From positions 1 through 5,624 of the forward strand of contig DIVC01000114.1 in the NCBI GenBank assembly GCA_002423905.1: a stretch of DNA of 5,624 bases, written 5' to 3'. The translations under genes and the position numbers were made by a program. Within the stretch, counting starts at the first letter, position 1, and every line of letters starts with the position of its first letter. Source of the DNA: Idiomarina sp. UBA6142 (GTDB lineage Bacteria > Pseudomonadota > Gammaproteobacteria > Enterobacterales > Alteromonadaceae). Below, piece after piece: positions 1 through 5,624 of this stretch. The notes below the pieces were generated by a model. It ran no database searches. It was not told the DNA's origin and saw nothing but the letters and a program-made list of their open reading frames with translations.

Positions 1-1206
1 GCCGAGCATGTGTTGGTGACTACTTTTAAAGATAAGCTAGCGAACACCGAGGTGCCGGCAGAAACACAGGCTGATTTTATTGCTCAGGCAGAAGTTGCGG
101 TGCGTGATGTGGTGTATCCAGCCTATGTGTCACTGAAGGGCTATTTTGCCAACCTAGAAGGCAAGGCAACCAACGATGCTGGGGTATGGAAATTACCTGA
201 TGGCGATGACTATTATGCTTATCAGCTACGCCGTTATACCACCACTGATTTAACGGCGGATGACATTCATCAGCTCGGCTTGAGTGAGGTGGCGCGTATT
301 CAGGGCGAAATGCGGGTGATCTTCGACCAGCTTGGTTATGACTCGGTGATTCCGGTGGGCGCGCTGTTGCAAGTGTTGAACGAATCGCCAGAGTTTTTGT
401 ACCCTGATACTGCCGAAGGTCGGGAGCAAATTTTGGCCGATTACCGCGCCATTATTGATGATATCTACACCTATATTGATCCGGCTTTCCGTTTGAAGCC
501 GGCGGCTGGTCTCGAAGTGGTGCGGGTGCCCGAATATGCCGAGAAGAATGCCCCCGGTGCTTACTATCAAGGGCCAGCGTTAGACGGTTCGCGGCCAGGT
601 CGGTTTTTTGCCAACTTATATGACATTAAAGCCACACCGAAGTACGGCATGAAAACCTTGGCTGTGCATGAGGGAGTGCCGGGTCACCATTATCAAATTG
701 CCTTGAACCAAGAAATCAAAGGGCTCCCCATTTTCCGCTCATTTGTGCCGTTTTCAGTGCATTCTGAGGGGTGGGCGCTTTACACCGAGCAGATGATGGC
801 CGATTTGGGCTTTTATGAAAACGATCCGCATGGCGATTTAGGGCGCTTACAGGCTGAACTATTCCGCGCGGTTCGCTTGGTGGTGGATACCGGTATTCAC
901 GCCAAACGTTGGACCCGCGAAGAAGCCATTGCTTACATGGCGGCTGAAGGCGGCATGACTATGTCTGATGTGGTGTCTGAAATTGAACGCTATATCGTTA
1001 TGCCAGGTCAGGCAACGTCTTACAAAATGGGTATGATCAAGTTTCTTGAGTTCCGCGAAAAAGCGCGTAGTCAGCTGGGTGAGCGCTTCGATGTGCGTGA
1101 TTTCCACGATGTAATTCTGAAAAACGGGCCAATGCCGATGCATATTTTGGAGCGCTTGATTGATGATTATATCGCTCAAACGTTAGCGGCGGAGACGAAC
1201 GCCTAA
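1..1206 (+). CDS. DUF885-family putative metallopeptidase, 3' part (start lies outside the window)
   Basis: The frame is open from base 1 to the TAA at 1204-1206 and gives 401 residues with no start in sight. The GTG at base 10 is just an internal codon, because DUF885 proteins are usually about 550-620 residues, so roughly the first third is missing. Residues are counted from base 1. Family signatures are HEGVPGHH at 223-230 and HSEGWALY from 254, whose His and Glu residues would be expected to bind a metal, then PGQATSY at 335-341 in the conserved C-terminal block. The family is poorly characterised. It is generally regarded as a zinc-peptidase-like group, often secreted or lipid-anchored, but any signal peptide would be in the missing N-terminus. 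The stop lies 2 bp before murJ, so the two are probably cotranscribed and possibly translationally coupled. The substrate is unknown. Family assignment is confident; peptidase activity is inferred. Confidence 0.9.
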   Translation, partial: AEHVLVTTFKDKLANTEVPAETQADFIAQAEVAVRDVVYPAYVSLKGYFANLEGKATNDAGVWKLPDGDDYYAYQLRRYTTTDLTADDIHQLGLSEVARIQGEMRVIFDQLGYDSVIPVGALLQVLNESPEFLYPDTAEGREQILADYRAIIDDIYTYIDPAFRLKPAAGLEVVRVPEYAEKNAPGAYYQGPALDGSRPGRFFANLYDIKATPKYGMKTLAVHEGVPGHHYQIALNQEIKGLPIFRSFVPFSVHSEGWALYTEQMMADLGFYENDPHGDLGRLQAELFRAVRLVVDTGIHAKRWTREEAIAYMAAEGGMTMSDVVSEIERYIVMPGQATSYKMGMIKFLEFREKARSQLGERFDVRDFHDVILKNGPMPMHILERLIDDYIAQTLAAETNA

Positions 1207-1208
1207 CC

Positions 1209-2759
1209 ATGAGTAAGTCGTTAGCCCGCTCGGGGCTCATTGTTAGTGCGATGACCTTTATATCGCGGGTGCTGGGTTTGGTCCGCGATATTGTCATCGC
1301 CAATTTAATGGGCGCCGGGGCGGCCGCTGACGTCTTCTTTTTTGCCAATAAAATTCCCAATTTTTTACGCCGGTTGTTTGCTGAGGGCGCCTTTGCCCAA
1401 GCCTTTGTGCCAGTATTGACTGAGTACCATCAAGGCAAGCCCATCGATGACACCAAGCTGCTGATTGCTCGAGTGGCCGGCACCTTGGGTACTTTGGTGA
1501 CTATTGTGACCTTGGTCGGGGTGATTTTATCGCCGCTGGTGGCGGCGCTATTTGGCACCGGCTGGTTTCTGGATTGGTATCACGACGGCCCACAAGGGTA
1601 TAAGTTTGTGCTGGCCAGCGACTTGCTGCGTATTACCTTTCCGTATTTATGGTTTATTACTTTTACTGCCTTAGCTGGCGCCATCTTAAATACCATTGGC
1701 AAGTTTGCCGTAGCGGCCTTTACCCCGGTATTTTTGAATGTGGCCATTATTGGGGCGGCCGTTTGGTTTGCCCCGCACATGGCGCAACCGGAGTACGGTT
1801 TAGCCTGGGGGGTGTTTTTTGGTGGTTTGATTCAGTTTTTGTTTCAAATTCCTTTTTTGCGCCGTGCTGGGCTGTTGGTGCGGCCGCGATGGGGTTGGCG
1901 TGACCCAGGCGTAACCCGTATTCGTACCTTGATGATTCCGGCGTTATTTGGGGTATCGGTCAGCCAAATTAATTTACTGCTGGATACCTTTATTGCCAGC
2001 TTTTTGATGACCGGCTCGATCAGCTGGTTATATTACTCCGATCGCTTATTGGAGTTTCCGCTTGGGTTGTTTGGTATTGCTATTGCCACGGTGATTTTAC
2101 CGGCGCTGGCAAGCCGCCACGTTGACCGCTCGCCCGAGCAGTTTTCGCAAACCCTCGATTGGGGTATTCGTACCGTGGTGTTACTGGGCCTGCCGGCCAT
2201 GGTCGGGTTGCTGGTGTTGGCTGAGCCGATGCTGATGGTGCTGTTTATGCGTGGCGAGTTTAGCCCCGAGGATGCCCGCTTAGCCTCATACAGCTTGTAC
2301 GCTTACGGCAGCGGCTTGCTCAGCTTTATGCTGGTGAAGGTGCTGGCGACTGGGTTTTATTCGCGCCAAGACACCAAGCGGCCGGTGCGCTACGGCATTA
2401 TCGCCATGGCTTCAAACATGGTGTTGAATATTATTTTTGCTATTCCGTTTGGGTATGTCGGTTTAGCCATTGCGACCTCATTGTCAGCGCTGCTGAATGC
2501 CAGCTTGCTGGGCTATAACTTGTGGCGTGATGGGGTGCTGAAGCGTTACCCAGGTACCTTAACTTATCTCAGTAAAGTTGCGGTTGCGGCGTTGGCGTTG
2601 GCGGTTGCAGTACTGTATCTGCTGCCCGATCGGGCTTGGTGGCTGAGCGCCCCAACCTTTGACCGAGCCGCCCAATTAGCGCTGCTGATAGCGGTTGGCG
2701 CTGTGGTGTATGTGGTCGGTTTGCTGCTATTGCGGGTGCAGTGGCGCAGTAAGCACTAA
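1209..2759 (+). CDS. murJ: Lipid II flippase MurJ (MviN)
   Basis: A 516-residue polytopic inner-membrane protein of the MOP (multidrug/oligosaccharidyl-lipid/polysaccharide) exporter superfamily that flips lipid II to the periplasmic face for peptidoglycan synthesis. Length fits E. coli MurJ (511). The N-terminus carries the family pattern SRVLGLVRD at 19-27, then GAGAAADVFF and NFLRRLFAEGAFAQAF. R20, R26, D41 and R54 align with the functionally important E. coli R18, R24, D39 and R52, and R279 in YYSDRLLEFP aligns with R270. Hydrophobic segments run through the whole protein, consistent with 14 helices. The last two are the Ala/Val/Leu-rich stretch at about 457-473 and the segment at about 488-510. 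The ATG at 1209 is chosen because it starts the family-typical N-terminus. A GGAG at 1191-1194 is 14 nt upstream, rather far for a ribosome site, so coupling to the upstream stop is plausible. No missing residues or frameshift were seen. Confidence 0.97.
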   Translation: MSKSLARSGLIVSAMTFISRVLGLVRDIVIANLMGAGAAADVFFFANKIPNFLRRLFAEGAFAQAFVPVLTEYHQGKPIDDTKLLIARVAGTLGTLVTIVTLVGVILSPLVAALFGTGWFLDWYHDGPQGYKFVLASDLLRITFPYLWFITFTALAGAILNTIGKFAVAAFTPVFLNVAIIGAAVWFAPHMAQPEYGLAWGVFFGGLIQFLFQIPFLRRAGLLVRPRWGWRDPGVTRIRTLMIPALFGVSVSQINLLLDTFIASFLMTGSISWLYYSDRLLEFPLGLFGIAIATVILPALASRHVDRSPEQFSQTLDWGIRTVVLLGLPAMVGLLVLAEPMLMVLFMRGEFSPEDARLASYSLYAYGSGLLSFMLVKVLATGFYSRQDTKRPVRYGIIAMASNMVLNIIFAIPFGYVGLAIATSLSALLNASLLGYNLWRDGVLKRYPGTLTYLSKVAVAALALAVAVLYLLPDRAWWLSAPTFDRAAQLALLIAVGAVVYVVGLLLLRVQWRSKH

Positions 2760-2776
2760 CATTTGGCATCAGTCAT

Positions 2777-2792
2777 AGACTAAATTTGGTCT
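2777..2792. promoter_or_regulatory. Imperfect 16-bp palindrome, candidate operator of the toxin-antitoxin module
   Basis: AGACTAAATTTGGTCT is self-complementary at 7 of 8 base pairs; the only mismatch is T2781 opposite G2788. It starts 17 bp after the murJ stop and 85 bp before the antitoxin ATG. Phd/YefM-type antitoxins usually repress their own operon by binding short palindromes upstream, so this is a reasonable operator candidate. As RNA it could fold into a weak AU-rich hairpin and, with AGTC at 2771 and GACT at 2800 followed by T5, might act as a poor murJ terminator. Function is inferred. Confidence 0.45.
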
Positions 2793-2805
2793 TTATTTGG
2801 ACTTT
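2784..2805 (+). repeat. Two tandem 11-bp direct repeats, ATTTGGTCTTT and ATTTGGACTTT
   Basis: The units at 2784-2794 and 2795-2805 match at 10 of 11 positions and abut exactly. The core ATTTGG also occurs at 2761-2766, just after the murJ stop. An 11-bp period is close to one helical turn, so protein bound to each unit would face the same side of the DNA. The first unit overlaps the palindrome at 2777-2792. Direct repeats of this kind near a toxin-antitoxin gene pair suggest cooperative repressor binding, but this is inference. Confidence 0.55.
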
Positions 2806-2821
2806 TTCGACATCATCGACT

Positions 2822-2856
2822 AGGCTTTAACAGTCTGCTTTGCACTGTTGAGGCCT
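2822..2856 (+). promoter_or_regulatory. Stem-loop or inverted repeat covering the antitoxin ribosome binding site
   Basis: Arms 2822-2834 (AGGCTTTAACAGT) and 2844-2856 (ACTGTTGAGGCCT) pair over 13 positions: 11 Watson-Crick pairs and two G-U pairs (2826/2852 and 2828/2850), with no bulge and a 9-nt loop. The 3' arm contains GAGG at 2850-2853, 8 nt before the ATG at 2862, which is the only good Shine-Dalgarno for the antitoxin. If the transcript starts upstream, the ribosome site would be sequestered. As DNA the same repeat could instead be a repressor site. It is not followed by a T run, so it is not an intrinsic terminator. Confidence 0.6.
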
Positions 2857-2861
2857 CAATC

Positions 2862-3140
2862 ATGACTTACATTAAAAACAAACGCGTTACCTCAGTATCT
2901 GATTTTAAACGTAATCTCGCTGGCATGAATGTGGAAGAGCCGGTATTGGTGACCCAAAACGGCGATCCACTGTACGTGGTGCAAGACCCCGTGCAGTACG
3001 AAGTGCAACAGGAGCAAATGGCGTTATTGAAGCTGTTGGCTGTGGCTGAAAAGGATTGCCGTAACAATCGCTTGAGTTCTACTGAGCAATTGTTGTCCGC
3101 ACTGCAACAGCAGGTTGAGCGGCGTAGCAGCAATGACTGA
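2862..3140 (+). CDS. Phd/YefM-like (StbD/RelB-type) antitoxin of a type II toxin-antitoxin module
   Basis: A 92-residue protein of the usual antitoxin size. Residues 8-45 carry the Phd/YefM N-terminal pattern: a short strand with TSVSDFKRNLAG (10-21), then PVLVTQNGDPLYVVQDPVQYE (27-47, the 'lVT.nG.p..vv.....Y' signature). This part normally dimerises and binds operator DNA. The C-terminal half, with MALLKLLAVAEKD at 53-65 and a Gln-rich tail, resembles the helical toxin-binding arm of StbD-like antitoxins. The ATG at 2862 is preceded by GAGG at 8 nt spacing, which supports this start. The stop overlaps the toxin start by 8 bp, the usual antitoxin-first order. It should neutralise the toxin and autoregulate the pair. 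Which named subfamily it belongs to cannot be settled by eye. Confidence 0.87.
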   Translation: MTYIKNKRVTSVSDFKRNLAGMNVEEPVLVTQNGDPLYVVQDPVQYEVQQEQMALLKLLAVAEKDCRNNRLSSTEQLLSALQQQVERRSSND

Positions 3141-3474
3141 TATGCATTATAGCAGCAGTTTTCAGCAACAATTTCTACAGCAGTTTGACTATTGGCAGCG
3201 CAACATGGGCGCTTCAGCTGCACACCAGTTACTGGCCGAGATCATTGAGCGCTTTGAACGTCGTGTGCAGCAATTTCCGCACGGCTGTCCGCGCTGTAAC
3301 GATGCCTTGCAGATGGGTTTTGACCAGTACTTCGAATATATCGATAGCAACGCACAAGTTCGAATCATCTACCGCGCCAATGGCAGTTCAGAAGGGCTGA
3401 TTGCATTATTGTTTTTGCGCACTCGGCAAAGTTTGCGTGATCAGCTGCTCGAACTTATTTTGATGCAACCATAA
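3133..3474 (+). CDS. RelE/ParE-superfamily toxin of a type II toxin-antitoxin module
   Basis: From the ATG at 3133 the protein has 113 residues. It shows the RelE/ParE layout: two N-terminal helices (about 8-48), a linker with HGCPRCNDALQMG (50-62), then the strand-rich core with FDQYFEYID (63-71), VRIIYRANG (76-84) and LIALLFLRTRQSL (89-101), and a short terminal helix. 'YRxxY/VRIIYR' followed by a hydrophobic strand and basic residues is typical of the fold. Whether it cleaves ribosome-bound mRNA (RelE-like) or poisons gyrase (ParE-like) cannot be read here. The start overlaps the antitoxin stop by 8 bp, and no good Shine-Dalgarno precedes it, so translation is probably coupled to the antitoxin. 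An ATG at 3142 or a TTG at 3115 are alternatives; 3133 is preferred for the overlap. The CPRC pair (C52, C55) is notable. Confidence 0.83.
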   Translation: MTDMHYSSSFQQQFLQQFDYWQRNMGASAAHQLLAEIIERFERRVQQFPHGCPRCNDALQMGFDQYFEYIDSNAQVRIIYRANGSSEGLIALLFLRTRQSLRDQLLELILMQP

Positions 3475-3480
3475 GCGGTG

Positions 3481-3521
3481 GTGAGCGCTGCCTATGGCTG
3501 ATATAATCGGCGCCACTTTTT
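3481..3521 (+). terminator. Terminator-like hairpin with T5 tract after the toxin gene
   Basis: GTG-A-GCGCTG at 3481-3490 pairs with CGGCGC-CAC at 3508-3516: nine pairs including one G-U (3489/3509), with A3484 bulged. It is followed directly by TTTTT at 3517-3521. The GC-rich stem plus T tract, starting 7 bp after the toxin stop, fits an intrinsic terminator of the toxin-antitoxin transcript. The weakness is the 17-nt loop (3491-3507), longer than usual, although GCC/GGC within it could close a smaller hairpin. The loop holds the ribF -10 box. Confidence 0.4.
3499..3507 (+). promoter_or_regulatory. Extended -10 promoter for ribF (and probably ileS)
   Basis: TGATATAAT is a perfect TATAAT hexamer (3502-3507) preceded by the TGN of an extended -10 element. 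The best -35 at 17-bp spacing is TGGTGA (3479-3484), matching TTGACA at only three positions, as is tolerated when the -10 is extended. Transcription should start near 3514-3515, giving a leader of about 26 nt before the ribF ATG at 3541. The site gives ribF, and probably ileS, an expression start independent of murJ and the toxin-antitoxin pair. It was recognised by consensus only. Confidence 0.75.
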
Positions 3522-3540
3522 GTAGACATACGCAAGCGCT

Positions 3541-4464
3541 ATGCAATTGATCCGTGGTATTCACAATATTCCCAAGCAGCAAATCGGCTGCGTGCTCACT
3601 ATCGGCAATTTCGATGGCGTGCATTTGGGCCATCAGGCGGTGCTGAACCAAGTGAAAGCGCAAGCCGCACGTTTGGCTGTGCCTGCCACCGTGATGACTT
3701 TTGAACCGCAACCGCACGAATTGTTTGCGCCGCAGCAGGCTCCAGCGCGGCTGACCAATCTGCGCGAAAAACACTTAGCGTTACGGCGTTATGGTCTCGA
3801 CCGCCATATCATTATTGAATTCAACCGCAACATTGCCAGTTATCCGGCGCGGGCTTTTGTTGAACAAGTGCTGGTCGCGCAATTGGGGGTGAAGTATTTG
3901 GTGGTCGGTGATGATTTCCGCTTTGGTCGCGACCGTGCCGGTGATTTTCAGTTACTGCAACAGATGGGTGCGCTGCATGGTTTTACGGTAGTCGATACCC
4001 AGAGTTACCGCCAGCAACAGCAACGGGTCAGTAGTACCGCGATACGTGCGGCACTGAGCAACGCTGACTTCGCACTAGCCGAAGCCATGTTAGGACGGCC
4101 CTACAGCTTTCAGGGGCGGGTGATTCACGGGCAAAAGAAAGGCCGTACCATCGGCTTCCCGACCGCCAATATTGCCTTAAAACGCTTGCAAAGCCCGCTG
4201 CAAGGGGTTTTTGCGGTGCACGTGCGGCATGCTGATGCGTTGTATCATGGGGTGGCGAATATTGGCCGCCGGCCGACACTCAACGGTGAGCTGGTGCAGC
4301 TTGAAGTCCACATTTTTAATTTTACCGGCGATTTGTACGCCGAGCAGCTCGAAGTAACGCCACGGGCGTTCATTCGCGCTGAGCAAAAATTCGCTGATTT
4401 TAACGCCTTACAACGACAAATTATTGCTGATGCAGAGCTAGCCCAGAGCCTATTGAGCAGGTAA
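3541..4464 (+). CDS. ribF: Bifunctional riboflavin kinase / FAD synthetase RibF
   Basis: A 307-residue cytoplasmic enzyme that phosphorylates riboflavin to FMN and adenylylates FMN to FAD; E. coli RibF has 313 residues. The N-terminal nucleotidyltransferase domain shows [10 protein letters not shown] (22-31), FEPQPHELF (54-62), VVGDDFRFG (121-129) and RVSSTAIR (162-169). The C-terminal flavokinase domain starts near 185 and shows [10 protein letters not shown] (201-210), [10 protein letters not shown] (237-246) and LEVHIF (254-259), where E255 probably corresponds to the kinase catalytic glutamate. The start is fixed by MQLIRGIHN, which closely matches the E. coli N-terminus (MKLIRGIHN). No clear Shine-Dalgarno lies in the short leader, which is odd for a core gene. 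Own promoter at 3499-3507; ileS follows after 37 bp, as in the usual ribF-ileS operon. All expected motifs are present, so it should be functional. Confidence 0.97.
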   Translation: MQLIRGIHNIPKQQIGCVLTIGNFDGVHLGHQAVLNQVKAQAARLAVPATVMTFEPQPHELFAPQQAPARLTNLREKHLALRRYGLDRHIIIEFNRNIASYPARAFVEQVLVAQLGVKYLVVGDDFRFGRDRAGDFQLLQQMGALHGFTVVDTQSYRQQQQRVSSTAIRAALSNADFALAEAMLGRPYSFQGRVIHGQKKGRTIGFPTANIALKRLQSPLQGVFAVHVRHADALYHGVANIGRRPTLNGELVQLEVHIFNFTGDLYAEQLEVTPRAFIRAEQKFADFNALQRQIIADAELAQSLLSR

Positions 4465-4485
4465 ACTGAGGCCATCTAACGAAAC

Positions 4486-4491
4486 AGGAAG
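4486..4491 (+). promoter_or_regulatory. Shine-Dalgarno of ileS
   Basis: AGGAAG lies 10 nt before the ATG at 4502 and is the clearest ribosome binding site in the window. It fixes the ileS start between the ribF stop and the first conserved IleS residues. Confidence 0.8.
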
Positions 4492-4501
4492 TAGCCGTAT
4501 T

Positions 4502-5624
4502 ATGACCGATTACAAACACACGCTGAACCTGCCAGAGACTGAGTTCTCGATGCGCGGTAACTTGGCCCAGCGCGAACCGCAGATGCTTGACCAATGGTAT
4601 GCGGATGATGTGTACGGTCAGATTCGTCAGGCCAAAGCCGGGCGGCCGAAATTTATTCTGCACGATGGCCCGCCCTACGCGAATGGCAATATCCATATCG
4701 GTCATGCGGTGAATAAAATCCTCAAAGACATGATCGTCAAAGTGAAAACACTGAGCGATTTTGACGCCCCTTATGTGCCTGGTTGGGATTGCCACGGGCT
4801 GCCGATTGAGCTGCAAGTTGAGAAGAAATACGGTAAACCTGGGCATAAATTGACGGTTGCTGAGTTTCGTCAGCATTGCCGTGATTATGCCATGACTCAG
4901 ATCGACACCCAACGCGCTGAATTCAAACGGCTTGGGGTGTTTGGCGATTGGGACAACCCGTACATGACCATGAAGCCGCAGCAGGAGGCCGATAGCTTGC
5001 GCGCGCTCGGTAAAATTATTGCCAATGGTCATTTGCAGCAGGGCTTTAAACCGGTGCATTGGTGCACTGATTGTGGCTCGGCGTTGGCCGAAGCCGAAGT
5101 GGAATATCAAGATAAACGCTCACCGGCTATTGATGTCAGCTTTGTACTGGTTGATCGCGCGAAAGCGCTGGCGGCCTTTGATCATCCCGCCGGTCATGCC
5201 GGCGAGGGCGAGCTCAGTTTAGTGATTTGGACCACCACGCCGTGGACTATTCCAGCGAACCGGGCGGTGTCACTGCACCCAGCACTTGATTACGCTTTGG
5301 TGCAAGTTGCCGCCAGTGCTGAACGACCAGCCCAGCGGTTGATTATTGCCACCGATTTAGTCAGCGCTTGTATGGATCGCTGGGGTATTAGCGATTACCA
5401 CAAATTGGGTTTTGCTAAAGGTGCTACGTTAGAACTCATGCAGTTACAGCATCCACTGTTTGCTGACCTGCAGGTGCCGATTATTTTGGGCGAACACGTT
5501 ACCACCGAGTCGGGCACGGGAGCGGTGCATACGGCACCGGGCCATGGCGTGGATGACTTTATTGTTGGTCAGCGTTACAACATTGAAGTGTATAACCCGG
5601 TGGGCGATAACGGTGTGTATAAAG
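4502..5624 (+). CDS. ileS: Isoleucyl-tRNA synthetase IleS, 5' part (cut by the window end)
   Basis: The frame stays open from the ATG at 4502 to the last base, giving 374 residues plus one base; E. coli IleS has 938, so about 40% is visible. This class I synthetase charges tRNA-Ile and edits misactivated valine. Visible parts: N-terminal extension [20 protein letters not shown], then [12 protein letters not shown] (51-62) with the HIGH nucleotide-binding motif at 65-68, and [11 protein letters not shown] (93-103) of the catalytic Rossmann fold. CP1 begins near KPVHWCTDC (183-191). The editing domain shows WTTTPWT (243-249) and [15 protein letters not shown] (338-352), where the threonines, H343 and D352 match the known editing pocket. 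The KMSKS loop, anticodon-binding region and C-terminal zinc site lie beyond the window. A short insertion relative to E. coli occurs around 270-280. It is probably cotranscribed with ribF, 37 bp upstream. Confidence 0.97.
   Translation, partial: MTDYKHTLNLPETEFSMRGNLAQREPQMLDQWYADDVYGQIRQAKAGRPKFILHDGPPYANGNIHIGHAVNKILKDMIVKVKTLSDFDAPYVPGWDCHGLPIELQVEKKYGKPGHKLTVAEFRQHCRDYAMTQIDTQRAEFKRLGVFGDWDNPYMTMKPQQEADSLRALGKIIANGHLQQGFKPVHWCTDCGSALAEAEVEYQDKRSPAIDVSFVLVDRAKALAAFDHPAGHAGEGELSLVIWTTTPWTIPANRAVSLHPALDYALVQVAASAERPAQRLIIATDLVSACMDRWGISDYHKLGFAKGATLELMQLQHPLFADLQVPIILGEHVTTESGTGAVHTAPGHGVDDFIVGQRYNIEVYNPVGDNGVYK

Noticed and set aside
2578..2612. GTTGC/GTTGGC-rich low-complexity stretch near the murJ 3' end
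   Set aside because: It encodes an Ala/Val/Leu transmembrane helix of MurJ and is explained by protein composition.
2797..2826. Possible promoter for the toxin-antitoxin pair, TTGGAC (2797-2802), 18 bp, TAGGCT (2821-2826)
   Set aside because: Only about three of six matches in each box. TTGGCA at 2763-2768 matches -35 better but has no -10 at proper spacing. The real promoter cannot be placed by eye.
2867..3223. 118-residue minus-strand frame rich in cysteine opposite the antitoxin
   Set aside because: The Cys residues come from reading GCA/CAA/CAG-rich antitoxin codons backwards. The sense strand has a clear Phd/YefM-like protein with a good start.
2750..3476. TAAGC at the murJ end (2750-2754) and after the toxin (3472-3476) as a target-site duplication around the module
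   Set aside because: Five bases, one copy inside coding sequence and the other including the toxin stop codon. This is expected by chance and no terminal inverted repeats accompany it.
3475..3540. FMN riboswitch upstream of ribF
   Set aside because: The gap is 66 bp, too short for the multi-stem RFN element, and none of its conserved blocks are visible.
4453..4480. Possible separate ileS promoter, TTGAGC then TCTAAC at 16 bp
   Set aside because: Four of six in each box at the end of ribF is weak, and the strong ribF promoter upstream explains ileS expression.
4421..5110. 229-residue open frame on the minus strand across the ribF-ileS junction
   Set aside because: It lies antisense to the conserved N-terminal coding region of ileS, has no recognisable domain, and its length follows from the codon bias of the opposite strand.

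Overview
The window looks like a chromosomal segment from a gammaproteobacterium, most likely of the Alteromonadales/Idiomarinaceae type. This rests on MurJ, RibF and IleS, which read as close relatives of the E. coli proteins, and on the gene order murJ - ribF - ileS, which is a familiar gammaproteobacterial housekeeping arrangement. The family assignment is a judgement from memory of these proteins, not from a search. All genes read left to right on the + strand and coding density is high.

Layout: (1) 1-1206 is the 3' part of a DUF885-family putative metallopeptidase that starts outside the window. (2) 1209-2759 is murJ, the lipid II flippase, only 2 bp downstream and probably cotranscribed. 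(3) 2760-2861 is a 102-bp gap with layered repeats: an imperfect 16-bp palindrome, two tandem 11-bp repeats, and a 13-bp stem-loop that buries the apparent Shine-Dalgarno of the next gene. (4) 2862-3140 and 3133-3474 form a type II toxin-antitoxin pair: a Phd/YefM-like antitoxin and a RelE/ParE-superfamily toxin, overlapping by 8 bp. (5) 3475-3540 holds a terminator-like hairpin whose loop contains a perfect extended -10 box, the likely ribF promoter. (6) 3541-4464 is ribF, the bifunctional riboflavin kinase/FAD synthetase. (7) 4502-5624 is the 5' part of ileS, cut by the window end.

murJ (cell wall precursor export), ribF (flavin cofactors) and ileS (Ile-tRNA charging) are core or essential functions. 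The accessory element is the toxin-antitoxin module sitting between murJ and ribF. It brings its own candidate operator region, and it is followed by a fresh promoter that can drive ribF-ileS independently of murJ and the module. No RNA genes, insertion sequences, CRISPR arrays or origins were seen. Nothing here is clearly a new system; the most interesting material is the compact control DNA on each side of the toxin-antitoxin pair.
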